A stretch of 64,000 nt of DNA from Mytilus edulis (lineage: Eukaryota; Mollusca; Bivalvia; Mytilida; Mytilidae). The DNA lies in NCBI RefSeq assembly GCF_963676685.1, contig NC_092355.1, positions 75,545,176 to 75,609,175 on the forward strand, in the 5' to 3' direction. Positions 1-12,500 of this stretch are shown piece by piece. A program made the position numbers and the translations under genes. Positions within the stretch are counted from its first letter, which is position 1. Each line of letters opens with the position of its first letter. Below the pieces are notes generated by a model that was given only the letters and a program-made list of their open reading frames with translations, ran no database searches and was not told the DNA's origin.

Positions 1-628
1 TTATAGTTTCGGAAACATTTCAAAAATAAAGTGCTAGCTAGACCAAGTTTACACAGGACATACAGTAACATCGGAATCAGGCCTGAGAAGGTTACCGTAG
101 GCTGAGAAATATATGTAGAAACTTGATTCGGAAAAAAAAAAATAAAAAAAAATCAGGTCCCGTTAGAGTCTAATTAAAACCAGTCCATAGTATCCACTTG
201 CGTCTATAAACGCAAGCTAATAGTTGGGACTGGCTTTAGTTACTAAGTAAGACTGGTTTCGATATAAAAAAAATTCTCGAAATTTACAAGCAAACGACTG
301 ACTTATTAGTATTCAAATAGCAGAAAGAGACTGAAATAGCTAGATCTTGAAATCATTTAGATTTTCTATTCGTGTTAATTTCCGCTTGCATGGGTACTCG
401 CTGGTAGTGTAGTTTTTTTGGGTGTGATTTGAGTTGGAAAAGATGTACATGTATAAGTTCGGAGACAAAACGACTAAAAGAGAATTAACATAGTTGCCTT
501 GTTAGGCCATGGGGGGCAAATTGCTCATAATATACCCTCATTGTTCAGTGTCAGTCCAAATTGTTCTCAAACATTTTCCCGGATCGGCTCTATTACAAAA
601 CCTACCTAGTATTGTATTCAAGTTAGTG

Positions 629-1800
629 TTAACTTGTTCTCGTCCTGAACATGCATGAAATATTTGCCACTGGACGTTAAGCAACCAACAATCAATCCTA
701 CAATTTACACCCGTTACTTGAAACTTCAGTTGTTAAAATTTAAATCATTGCCTATAATTTTTTCAAAGAAATCGACAAAATTTACAAACATTTAGGCAAA
801 AAGAAATATATACGTTACGCTTGATAATTATGGAAGTGGGGTAACATGAGACTTTATTTATAAAAAGTACAAGTACAAATAAAATAAAAAAATATATATG
901 TAACATATTGTTTGTACACCAGTTTGCTGTTAGAACGATTAATAGAGATATGGGATATGCAATTTATAAGATAGCTACAGTTGGACATTTAACTACATCA
1001 AAACCAAATACACCAAGCAAATTAATTGTGACTAATGCCAATTGGACGAGTATCTTTTTATTTCTTATTTGTAGTCAGTTGACTAAACGACGGTTCCCTA
1101 AATAGGAAAGTTTTGATAAGTATGATTATCACAGTAACATTTCATTCTCCTAGTACATATTTGTTTAAGTCCTAAAACTTTTGTTCTTCTGGAGAAAATT
1201 CCAACCATAATGAAATAAGGAGGTGCGGTAAAATTGTCAATTAATCAACTTTCTACCAAATACAAAATGACGGAAATGTTAGCTTGCTTACCTGTCCTCA
1301 CGGTCATAAAACTTTCGAGCATGATTTGTGTACTCAGACTCGAAAATCAACCAATAAAATTACTGGATTTCATGTTTCGAACGTGATTTTTGTGCTCCGA
1401 GCACTGAGCAAAGTTTTATGCCTTCAAGGCCTGGTGTTAACAAAAATGTACTCATATTAAAGGTGCGCATTTCGTCTTGGTTTCCTTTATTTTTTTTCAT
1501 GACAGGTTGCTGGATTAGACGTTTTGATAAAATATAAAAGGCACGCAGACTCCGGCTAACATCTCCTACATGTGGAATTTCAAGCTGAACCTTTTATATT
1601 TCGCATTTGCAGTTTGTTTTACTTAAAGAATGCATGTATGATCTCAAGATTTGTTTCGTAAATAATTTTCCACAAATGACACTGTTAAACTTTGTGAAAT
1701 TTTGCATACAATTTGCACTGTTTGTCCGACTTACCGAGCTTGTATCGTATTGTCCCGAACATGCATGAACTATTTGCCACTGAACGTAAAACAACCATCA
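629..1800 (+). repeat. Two copies of a short dispersed repeat
   Basis: About 60 bp around 645-700 and again 1750-1800 share the core CATGCATGAA, ATTTGCCACTG and GACGTTAAGCAACCA. A third, weaker copy is at 4790-4840. The rest of 1-2300 is AT-rich, with no coding signal seen. Confidence 0.45.
1302..1422. mobile_element. Small foldback (MITE-like) element
   Basis: Imperfect inverted arms: GGTCATAAAACTTTCGAGCA at the left, and on the reverse strand from the right GGCATAAAACTTTGCTCAG. The arms enclose about 60 bp. No clear target duplication. Confidence 0.35.
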
Positions 1801-1859
1801 AAAACCGAGCAATTATAAAACTGTTTACTGAATCATATTTTTAAAGTACTATATTTCTG

Positions 1860-3940
1860 CATGGATGAAGCAACGACACCACCATTGCCTTAAATGATGG
1901 AGTAAAAAAACTCAGTAATTCAAATGAATCACACTTGAAATTTTTCATGTTATTTTCACGTGAACTTTGCAAAAATATGAAGGTATTTTTCATGATTTTA
2001 ATTAAATTTTAGAAAAAAAGATATTATTTTAATAATGTTATTTTTAAAAATAACGTGCATTTAACGTGTACCAAATTCCGGTGATTTATGCACGAACCAT
2101 TATCATGAGTTTCACGTGTAACCAACCAGTATAAGCAAGTTTCAAGTATTTCAAATGAAAATTTACACTTAGACTATAGCAACAAAGTAGGACAGTAAAT
2201 GAACAAAAGACAAGTAAATCAGAAACATGCATGGATCACGCAAAAACATGCAGGAGCGACACCGGAGTAATGGGAGTTTGCCTCTTGCAAGACATTCGCC
2301 GTGAAAACAATTTGATATTAAGACAAGCCTTTGTTTCAACTTTGTTTTAAAATTTCCAACATAAGGCTGTTACGGCCCAGGTCAATATTCTTAAGCATCA
2401 CATATTTTTCTTTCATTTTGTTGTTAGTTTTCTTAAATAAATATTCACATATTATAGACTATATTTTTTATAATTTCTTTTTTGTTCAATTTCAGTTAAA
2501 CACTATTTCTGATTTCTTTTTTATAAATTTTAAATGTCTTTTTCTTTTTCTTCATCTTTTTGAAACCCTGGTTTTGTATTACCACTGACCAGTTCAGTAA
2601 AGAAACAGCTGCTTCATGTTTGCATACATGTGTTTGTAACCAATCTAGAGCTAACATGCTATTATTTCCATATTTTTTTATTCCGTGTCTATAGATAGTC
2701 TCGATCGGGGAGACAAGATTTATTTTGTCTGTAGGTTGCTTGGCTAGCGTAAACTAATCGATTTACCTCATACTTTGAAGTTAGATGGGGATTGTTTTTA
2801 AATAAATGCTTTAATTTTAGTACTCTCTGATGTATTTATGATGGCTTGGTTTGAAGCTAGAACAGACGAAATATGCGGACTAGTCCTTAAATTAAAGGAT
2901 GCGAAAAGATATATTAATGTAACTTTTTCAAAGTTCAAGTTGATCAATTATTGATTTAAGTGAATAAATCAAATTTATTTTCTCGAAGAATAAATCAAAT
3001 CAGGAACATATATATTGTTAGGTATACTGTTCCCAAATTGAATAGTATACAAATCCTAGTTCTTATATTATAGTAATAATTATTCATCGGCGAAAGGGAT
3101 ATTATCTTTATTGTGTTGGAACAATCGTAAAAGTGTTTTATTTTCTAAATTCTATTTATTTACTCGGACATCGTAGAGTTTAAAATTCTTTTTTTTTACC
3201 ATTTTGGACTTCATATTGTGTATTGAATTGAAACACGAACGCGGACCTCGATGAGAACACATTGATTGAAAGTTTGCAAACGTTCCAACCAATGAAATTC
3301 ATTTTGATATGTAACGCGAACTTCAACGAAAGCATCTAGATGAAATATTTTATGTATACGACAATTAGTTTTTATTAAGACATTACCGCTCAAATATAGT
3401 TAATAAAAATTATATCAGAGCAACAATGCATAATTGTTTCTTTTCCATTCTTGTTTATTTTAATAATGTTTATGTTGATTTTAATTTGGTAGGTATGCCC
3501 TAATGTAAATATACGTTTTTTTTTTTAAATGCATTAGACGTAAGATAATGTCGACTTAGAGCAAGTCAAGGTTGTAAAACTTAAATCAACCAACCCATCG
3601 TTATCGCAGACTAAAATTTATCTCATATAAACATAATATATGTTCATAGCAAGACTTTGTGTACGTCACGGTACATGACAGCACACTAATCCCTGTACAA
3701 AATCGGAACCACAATTCACAATTTCGTATTGTGCTACTTTTCCACAATTTACGCCCGTTTCGCGTCAGTGACCGATATTACAATTTGACACAGTTTTAAA
3801 AGTTTATTGAGCTGTTCCTTCATTTACAATGGTGTGCAAGACTTAACTGTTTATTAAATTCAACAAATGTCAGCAGTATCTTCATTAATTTTATTATTTA
3901 ACACAACATTGTTTTTATTACAAGCTATTTCATATATCAA
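1860..3940. other. AT-rich intergenic stretch
   Basis: I see no exon with credible splice sites, no RNA gene and no recognised repeat. Short ORFs here (2331-2588 plus, 3211-3393 minus) are poly-Phe/Leu or unlike any family. Confidence 0.5.
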
Positions 3941-3942
3941 TA

Positions 3943-4480
3943 TCACGGCCGACACTCGGCTAACCGAGAGATAGGTCGGTTAATCTATATTGAGTATGCG
4001 GCTATATCGGCAGTGGGTCTGTTAATCGGGTTGGCTAAAGTCTGTTAAGAGTAAAACGCACAATTTAAATGTTAAATTCTATTAAATATACAGATTTTTG
4101 GTATATTACAAGAACCAAATCACAAACGAAAAGTGTCTGACAAAATGATATATATCATAGAACATTTACCACTTGTAAAAACATTTCATAGTCTGCGCAG
4201 TTTTCAGTAAAACCAAAAGGCGTCGCGCAAGTATGTAGTATTTATGCTTATACGCATAGCATTTTTTGTAATAAAAGGTGAAACAAACAATTTTAGATAT
4301 CATTTAAAGGACACAAATCTTTCTTTGGTTCTAAAATATAAATTGACAATGGTAAATATTTTATAATTGTAATATAACGTGAGAAATGCCACGTTTTAGT
4401 GAAAATTATAGGAATAAAGTCTGTTAATGGGTTGGACAATTGGAATTGTGTCAGTTAAGAGTTATTTAGCCACGACAATA
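3943..4480 (+). repeat. Dispersed repeat, copy 1 (inverted partner at 8000-8580)
   Basis: Starts TCACGGCCGACACTCGGCTA with the hairpin CTCGGCTAACCGAG, then CGGTTAATCTATATTGAGTA, then GTCTGTTAATCGGGTTGGCT. A second GTCTGTTAATGGGT lies at about 4420 and TTAAGAGTTAT at 4457. The same order of motifs occurs on the other strand at 8580-8000. Confidence 0.6.
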
Positions 4481-5295
4481 GTTTTGCTACCTTTATATTT
4501 TCCCATTGAAAAAGTTAAGTATGAGATATTCTTGAGTAAAAAAAAAATACAATACGCTGCAACAGTATCCTTCTAGTAAGTGCATTTTTATTTTGACTTT
4601 CTTTGCATTTTATTAAAGGGTGTGTCACTTCAATATAGCGTGATATGGATTGCTTGCTGAAATATGCATGGATTTATTGTTAACGTTTTCAATCAGCCTT
4701 AATTTTTATGTCTGTTCAAAATAGCACATTCTCAAATCCGACCGAAAGTGTCTTTCTAATACAACACAGAATACCTATAAGGTGTTGTCGTTCACATATG
4801 CACATGATATTTGTCACTGGACGTTCAACTCCATGTCGTCAGCATCATCAACTTGGTTCTTTTCTTCTATTACTTAATCATCTGTTGTTTTCAGATCATT
4901 ATAAAGAAGTAAATAGAAAGGAGCGAATGTAGTTACATTTGGTTATATAAGGCTTTTATTCATTTTATTCCGTTTAGTTCCTTTCTACATAAGTGCAGAG
5001 GGGAACTGCAGTCGTCCCCATTTAAACTTCTAGCATTTGTCACCAATATGAGTACATAACAATCCGTAACTGTTTCAACCCCATGGGTGTTTCATGTCTT
5101 TATTCTTAAACAATTATTATTTTTTTCTATCTTTTTAGCAATGCATCACTCTCTACTGTCCTCATCTATAATTCTATATTCTATGTCTACATCCAGATTC
5201 TCGTGTATACCATGAGGGTCCAGATTTGGGGTGTTGTTTATGTCTATATTCTTCAAATTGTTATGTTATTTTTCTCTACATCTTATTGATCTTAA

Positions 5296-6013
5296 GCTGG
5301 GGTCACACATTCACGATTTTTACTGCCGTCCTTGACAGGACCATTCCCGATTAAAATTTATCAAAAGTCTGATCAAGATCCTATGAATCGTGGATGTAAA
5401 TTCAAACTTTAAAAATTTAATCACGACAACAATCAGATATTGTTCAGGAAGCGTCGATATTCAACCGTTTCCAAGCGAATTTATCCCGATAATCCCGTTC
5501 TAAATCCGCTTCTAATCCGATTTTTATCTTTCGCCAGGTAAAATTCGACCGAGTCTGTCACGACTGCGTCCCGATTCTACCGAATGTAATCCGACAGAGA
5601 TCAGATAGTGACAAGACAGTGAACCGACGCTGACGGAAGTTATCCGTTCGAACAAATTTCTCCAGATCATTCCAGTTCCACAGGACACCGTCCCGAATAC
5701 ACAAAACATTGTTAGGAATTCGATCCGATACAGCAGAATCTGTCACGACATAGGCACGATTGTAATACGACTAGACAAAATCGGCTGAGTTTCCCCTAAT
5801 GTTACGGGACGCACCTAACTGTCGGTGTGCTTTGCCGAACTATTCGGACCCTTCCCGACCAGTAGGAATCTGTTACGAACTAAAATGACTGCGTTCAGAC
5901 AATAATAGGACATTCCAGATAATTGAGGATACTAATCCGACTTTTTCACTTTTCGTGTCGTATCGCTGTCTGATCTCAAACGGGAGTAATAATCGGCAAT
6001 GTGTGAACCCCGC
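5296..6013. mobile_element. Non-autonomous DNA transposon with 23-bp TIR
   Basis: A 718-bp element. The left end GCTGGGGTCACACATTCACG and the reverse complement of the right end GCGGGGTTCACACATTGCCG match at 19 of 23 positions. It has no coding capacity. The interior is enriched in TCCGAT/ATCGG words. The flanks (CTTAA left, ATTACT right) do not give a clean target duplication. Confidence 0.6.
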
Positions 6014-6251
6014 ATTACTCATTATTCTTTATTTTTAGCATCCCAATATATTTTACTTACTGATGTTTAGTTACATTACGACGTTTATTCTTGATTTATA
6101 AACTGGTTACCAATGTAGATGACAAATTGGTGTCATTCGTGACATTAAACAGAATCCACATGATGTAAGCGACCATTCTTGAATGAAATAAATATGTATA
6201 GCTTATAACATGCCCTTTTCCATAGTGGTCCTAATGTCATCCCGAAACTCC

Positions 6252-6288
6252 TATATCGGCCACGAGGCTTTAGCCGAGGGCCGATATG
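6252..6288. other. Strong hairpin
   Basis: Arms ATATCGGCC and GGCCGATAT around a 17-nt loop, followed by another GGGCCGAGGG. It sits at the edge of the repeat at 6340-6480. Confidence 0.4.
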
Positions 6289-6339
6289 GGCCGAGGGATG
6301 ATACCAGAGCAAAAATGGAAAAGATGTGTTATAAAATGG

Positions 6340-6790
6340 AGAAAGGAAATTGAGAATGTGTCAAAACGACAACAACCCGACCATAGAGCAGCATGAGCCG
6401 AAGGCCACCAATGGGTCTTCAATGTAACGAGAAACTCCCGCACCCGGAGGCGTCCTTCAGCTAAATAATTAAACAAATATATAAACAAATAAGTATTATT
6501 ACCTGTATTTTACGTGAGTTTCCCTGAGTTTACCTGTCAAAAATATGCGTGCAAATGTAATCAAAAGCTGCGCGCAAATGTAATGCACCGCTTCAGCTGT
6601 CCCCTTAAAAAATATGCATACTAGTACAGTGATAATTGACATCATACTTAACTCCGAATTATACTCAATAAACTAAAATTAGAAAATCGCATAAGACTAA
6701 CAAAGGCCAGAGGTTCCTGTCTTAGGGCAGACGCAACATTGCGGCGGGGTAAAACATGTTTTTGAGATCTCAACCCTCCCCTTATATCTA
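6340..6790 (+). repeat. Mussel-type dispersed repeats (two families)
   Basis: 6340-6480 carries GAAGGCCACCAATGGGTCTT and CCCGCACCCGGAGGCGTCCT; related copies lie at 20690-20965 and, reversed, 54975-55115. 6655-6790 carries GACTAACAAAGGCCAGAGG and GGGGTAAAACATG; related copies are near 18990 and 20980. Noncoding. Confidence 0.5.
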
Positions 6791-7766
6791 TAGGGGTAGA
6801 TTCAGTAAATAAATATACGTCATCACGGACCGCCCATTTGGAGGAGAGCTTTCTGTCTAAAAGTGAAGTCGTGTGCTCTTCTGATTGGTAGATATTTTTT
6901 GTAATAAATATTTTTTGGTAGATGGATCAAAACTAGAGTTGAAAAAAAAAATGCTGAATTTAATAATTTTTTTCCCTACAGGGTTGAAAAGTAATGGGGT
7001 CAGTATAGGAATTCAGTGCGAATCTACATTGTTTGTAAACAAGGCCATGTGAATGCCCAAAAATGCCGCATGACCCTATGCTTTTATTGTTGCAAAGAAT
7101 AGGGCTACATTTGTACTTTCATGAATGATATATGAAAGTTTTTAATTTCTAAAGGTAAATCAGGTATAAATTTATTTCCACACATAGATTAGCATTAAAG
7201 TCAATGGGAGATTTTTTACTGAATTTACCCCTCTAGCCAATGTAGAAAAGTAAACGCATAACAATACGCACATTACAATTCAGTTCAAGAGAAGTCCGAG
7301 TCCGATGTCAGAAGATGTGACAAAAGAAAATAAATAAAATGACAATAATACATAAATAACAACAGACTACTAGCAGCTAGCCGACATGCCAACTCCAGAC
7401 CTCAATTGAACTGATTGAAAGATTATCATTTACTGCACAGAAATGTATTGACACATTTCCACTTATTTCGGAATATGGCATTTGCTAAAAAAAGTATGCC
7501 CTATCGCCTTCCTCCACTGTGATGAAACGAACACCGTCATTGTTCGCCATTGACGTTAAGGACACAATGACGTCACGTCATTACGAATAAGGGCACAATA
7601 TACTCTTTTTTGCCCCGGGCAATTTTGAGGTTATTGCAAAACCCAAAGTATTCGTAACAAATATTTGATAATACTATAATATTACACTTTTTTTTTATCA
7701 ATTTTCAATATTCATTGCCTAAATTGTTCATTGTTCATGTCAGTGTTTCCGTATAAATCAGGGGAG

Positions 7767-7918
7767 GTACAGTCATTTTAAAAAGGAGGTCCCAACCCAG
7801 GACAAATGGGGGGGGGGGGGTTCCAACTATATCTCCCCATTCAAATGCATTGATCGGCCAAAAAAAGGGGTTTCAACCCCCTGAAACACCCCCCCCCCCC
7901 CTTGGATCAGCCACTGTA
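7767..7918 (-). mobile_element. hAT-like MITE (CAGTGGC family)
   Basis: On the minus strand it begins ACAGTGGCTGATCCAAGG, then runs through G-rich tracts and GGTTGAAACCCC. The other end is degraded (TACAGTCATTTT). CAGTGGC with GATCC is the usual end of short hAT-type elements in many animals. Contains homopolymers G(13) and C(13). Confidence 0.5.
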
Positions 7919-7999
7919 TATTATGTTTCATTGTTTATGTGTTGTTTCCGTATTTTTTAGCCACTCGTCTTGAGCTTACCCATTTGATCCGATTACACC

Positions 8000-8580
8000 C
8001 CATATAGCAATAAAGTTATACTTTTATTGCCATTCATAACTCTTAACATACCAATTAACAGACCGGGTTTTATACATCCGACCCATTAACAGACCAGGTT
8101 TTAAATAAAAATTGATTTATTTCACGAAAATACAGATTTTTGTGTAGATTTTTCACACATAGATATCAATTTGGTTAAAAAACATAATGCCTGTCTTTTT
8201 TCGATGTTCAAAATATTGCATGCAAGTAAAATCAACCAACGTGTCATTTTGTGTACATTTTGTGTGTGTAAAATGTGTATAAATTTATTGACGAGTAAAA
8301 CGCCTTTTCATTTTATAGATCGTACATCGAAGCCAGAAAAATAATAATTACACCACTGGATCCAGTACATTGAATTGTTTTGTTAGACATGAATATTTTT
8401 TAGGATAAACATATATTTAAAAAGTTATACAATGAAACATGCTGAATTTTCAATGATTTTCTCGATAACACCTGATTAACAGACTTTAGCCAACCCGATT
8501 TACAGACCCACCGCCGATATATACACATACTCAATATAGATTAACCGACCAATCTCTCGGTTAGCCGAGTGTCGGCCGTG
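8000..8580 (-). repeat. Dispersed repeat, copy 2 (inverted)
   Basis: Reading the minus strand from 8580 gives the same opening hairpin (CTCGGCTAACCGAG), the same CGGTTAATCTATATTGAGTA and the same GTCTGTTAATGGGT and TTAAGAGTTAT motifs, separated by unlike AT-rich filler. Diverged from copy 1 but clearly homologous over the first 105 bp. Confidence 0.6.
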
Positions 8581-8589
8581 AATATACAG

Positions 8590-9440
8590 CTAGGGAATAT
8601 TTGTTGTTGACCGAAAATATAAGATACATCGATTTAAACTATGTGAAAAATAAATAATTTTTGTAGGTTACTTTAATTTCCGTGTCTATATTTAATTTAC
8701 GAGTACAATATAGTAAGACAGAAAAAGAGAAACGGAAATATACAGGAATACCTAAAGTTTCGTAAGTCATTGCAATGGACCATACAATACTTACATGTCA
8801 CAAGTTTTCATAGCACTCAGCAAGTTTTGAAACGAATATGTGAGATAAACATCTACTGCATTTGGGCAAATTAAAAATATGATAAACATCTAACTATTTT
8901 ATTTTTAACAGATTCACAAGTTTTGAATTTTTTAAACCGTGCATCAATATTTTATTGTTTTTATTTAAATTCCTTATATGTTACGTGTATTGATCATTTA
9001 TTTGTTTAAATTGTGAAGTATATGACTTTAATAAGAATACACGCATTTATATATATAAGTCGATAAAGTTTGAAACAAATAAACGAAAGATACATCGATG
9101 TTGTTTTGCTTGAGTGATTTACCTGTTAAAAGCTCGGGTCTCAACACGGTTTAAAACGAATTAATACCAGTTTGAAATAGTTTAACGGGGGCGTGGCCTA
9201 TTTGTTTGACGTAACTTACCGCCAACTTGAATTAAATTGAACGACTGCAAGCGAATCTATTTGACTGGCATTAAAATGATTTGATATGCATTGAAATAAA
9301 TTAAAAATGATTTTTAATTTTTGTCAATCTTTATCAAATGACGATTAATCTCATTCAAACAGCGTTAATGCGTTTTTGTCCGATCAAGTTAAATTTTGGT
9401 TACTAGTGTGTAAACATGTGTACTTCAACACCATATCTAT
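8590..9440. other. AT-rich stretch 3' of the ankyrin gene
   Basis: No exon, RNA gene or recognised repeat seen. A minus-strand AATAAA (plus TTTATT near 8998) could serve as a distant poly(A) signal, but nothing else supports it. Confidence 0.4.
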
Positions 9441-9442
9441 CA

Positions 9443-9526
9443 CTATATATGTACCTTTAAGTATTCCATCACTTCTTTATACTGCCTCAATTTCCTTTTT
9501 GCTGCTAGATCGTATGGAGTTTCACC
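9443..9526 (-). CDS. Ankyrin gene, C-terminal repeat exon
   Basis: Acceptor CTGTATTTCAG, then phase-0 codons for GETPYDLAAKRKLRQYKEVM and EYLK (9526-9455). Reading on gives VHI and TAG (9443-9445). GETPYDLA is a standard last-repeat ankyrin motif and completes the unit begun by the exon at 22257-22364, although 12.7 kb separates them. A GT follows AAG (GTACAT), so a further exon outside the window is possible. Confidence 0.6.
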   Translation of the reverse strand, partial: GETPYDLAAKRKLRQYKEVMEYLKVHI

Positions 9527-12500
9527 CTGAAATACAGATACATATATATATATTCCCTTCATCTGACAGAGAAGGCTTCTGTAACGTATATCTTACAATA
9601 AGTGAGACCAGTAGCAGTGTTTTATTTTATTTTTACAGATGCTAACCGTTTTATTTTCATTCTTACCATTCAGATTATTTTAAATGAGGACTTTAAATGG
9701 GCTCTTTACTTTTCTTTATAAAGCATATGAATAAAAATTCCATCTGTCACCATTTGGTCTTCGTAATTTTCTTTACAGTTTGAAGACTGGCAAATGCATC
9801 GTTTATAATGTCTACATGAGGGGTGTTGGATTCTGGGGGTCTTCATTTTTAATTATAAATCTGTATATCCAATCAACACCCACCTATATCTGTATACCCA
9901 ATCCATACCCTCCTAAATCTGTATACCCCAGTCACACCCTCCTATACCTGTATACCCCATCAACATCCTTCTATATCTGTATACCTTATTCCCACCCTTC
10001 TAGATTTGTTCACCTCATCCACTCTCCTACAAATGTATACTTCATCCAAACCCTCCTATATCTGCATAACCAATCCATACCCTCCTATATATGCATAACT
10101 TATTCACACCCTCCTATATCTGTATACCCCCTCCACACCCTGACAAATTTCAGGTTTTAGCAGTTGGGAAAAAGACATATAACAAAAATCCATGTATATG
10201 TATACAAAGTGCTGATCTTTCGTGTGAGTCAACTGTCAAACTACTCGGCATTGAAAGAGATTAGCAGCCAAAATTTGATAATCATATTGGTAAAATATGC
10301 AGGAAGGCATCTCAGCAACTAAATATTTTGAAACGTTTGGGAACTTATTTGAACAAGCTAAGTAAGCTTACTATTTTCCATACATTTATTTTGTCAAATT
10401 TCAATTTCTGCCCTTTTCTGTTGTACCGAGAAAACTTTCAAAAAATTTAAGAAAGTACAAGAAAGAGCACTAGAGTTTGTGTATGAAGATCATTCAAGCT
10501 CATATCAACAGTTGCTTAAAAAGGCTAAGATGCCTTCACTGCATATTAAAAGACAAAGATAAATGTCAATTAAAACTTTTAATATAGTTAATAAATTAGC
10601 ACCTGTCTGTTTACATGATCTATTTGATGTAAAAGATTGTAAATATTCTTTCAGATATATACTGGATATTCCACATGTAAAACTACACAGTTTGGTAAGA
10701 AAAGATTTAAATTTGCAGCTGTAACTCTGTGGAACAACCTAACTGATCATTTCAGGACTGAACATAGTTTCTCTCAATTTAAAAGACTTATACAGTCCTG
10801 GAATGGTTCAAAATGCTGTTGTTCTGGATGTAGGTAAGCTTTTTCATACTTTAGTAATTGCTCTAAATGTTTGCATTATGCTTTAAATTTTGCATGTGTG
10901 CTATATTTTTATTTGTGCTTAATTTTAGTTGTGCTTGATTTTTAGTTGTGCTTGAATTTTAGTTGTGCTTCAATTTTCAATTATGCTTCAGTTCTGGCAT
11001 GTTTAGATGAGTTGTTTAGTACAATGTAATGCTTTGCATGTATTTTAATATGCCTGTGCTTTCTCTATGCATTTGAAATAATATAAAACTGTATAACCCA
11101 TCCACAGCCTACTATATCTTTATACCCTCTCCACACCCTCCTATATCTATATACCCCGTACACAACTTCCTATATCTGTATCCCCCATCTATACACTCCT
11201 ATATCTGTATACCCCTCCACAAACTCCTTTACTGTGTAACCAATCCACAACCTCCGATATCTCTATGACCCCTCAACACCCTCTTATATCTGTAAACCTC
11301 ATCCTTACCCTCCTAAATCTGTATACCCCATCTACACCCTCCTATATCTGTATACCCCATCTACACCCTCCTATATCTGTATACCCCATCCACAACCTCC
11401 TGTATCTGTATACCCCATCCACACCCTCCTATATCTGTTTACCCCATCCACACCCTCCTATATCTGTATACCCCATCCATACTCTCCTGTATCTGTATAC
11501 CCCATCCACACCCTCCTGTATCTGTATACCCCATCCACACCCTCCTGTATTTGTATACCCCACCCAGAGCCACCTTTATCTGTATACCAAATCCACACCC
11601 TCTTATATCTGGGACAATATCCCTAATGCGCCTCTGATTGAGGAACACAAAAGTTGTTTGTAAACAAAAAATCTCTGTGAAGTGATATTGGACATGTTTC
11701 AATTTTTAACAAGTGACTGAGCTTAACCATTTGTGTTGATCTGGAAAGAATATGACCTTAGAATAAATGTGTAAAAACTATGGAGTTATTATATGTATTC
11801 AAAGTATAAAATTTTCAAAGAAATTATTGTGTGAAAAAAGGGATTTTTTACCATGAGGAGCCGCATCACGAAAGGATTTTCGGGGTATGCTAATTTACCG
11901 AAAAATGAATCACACTTTGTACCTCGAAAATTTAACCACAGATGTGAAAATGTCTCAGCTTCGAAACAAGCCATCATACATATACAAGTTTATGATATGG
12001 GCTGAGCAACAGAAGAAAACGTTACCATTACGGCCTATGGAAAAACAATTGCACATATTTCCCCATTTTGAGAGATGGATCTGAGAAGTTGTCAGACTGA
12101 TGTATCCATAATTTCATCTTGTATACCAGAGAAAATTGTGAAAATGGAAGGTAAATTGTCTTTTATAATCTGCAAATTATCACTGCTGCTTCTAGATTAA
12201 GATTATTTATAAAGATCTGCATCAATTTTTGCTTTTGAAATGTATTACTGGCACGGGGCTGATGCATTTCTTTTAGGGAGTCTCACTAATTAGCGACAAC
12301 AAGAATTTTAGCGACACGAAGCGTCAAAAAACGTGAGCTGTAAAACATTTAAAAAAAACTTTTTTTAAATAGATTTATGTAAAAGGACAAGTTTTGAAAA
12401 TTTGCACTTCATTGCACTTTAATTATATGATGAATATGACATTCACAACAGTTTAAGGGGTTTCTATAGTTGAAAATGCCTGATTTCTACTGTTAAAAAA

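Noticed and set aside
3943-8580. One 4.6-kb transposon with 105-bp TIRs
   Set aside because: Each side carries the same ordered motifs for more than 500 bp and the space between holds other repeats, so two inverted copies are more likely.
11265-11663. 132-codon open frame rich in Tyr, Pro and Ile
   Set aside because: It is the 29-bp minisatellite read through; the frame is open only because the unit has no stop codon.
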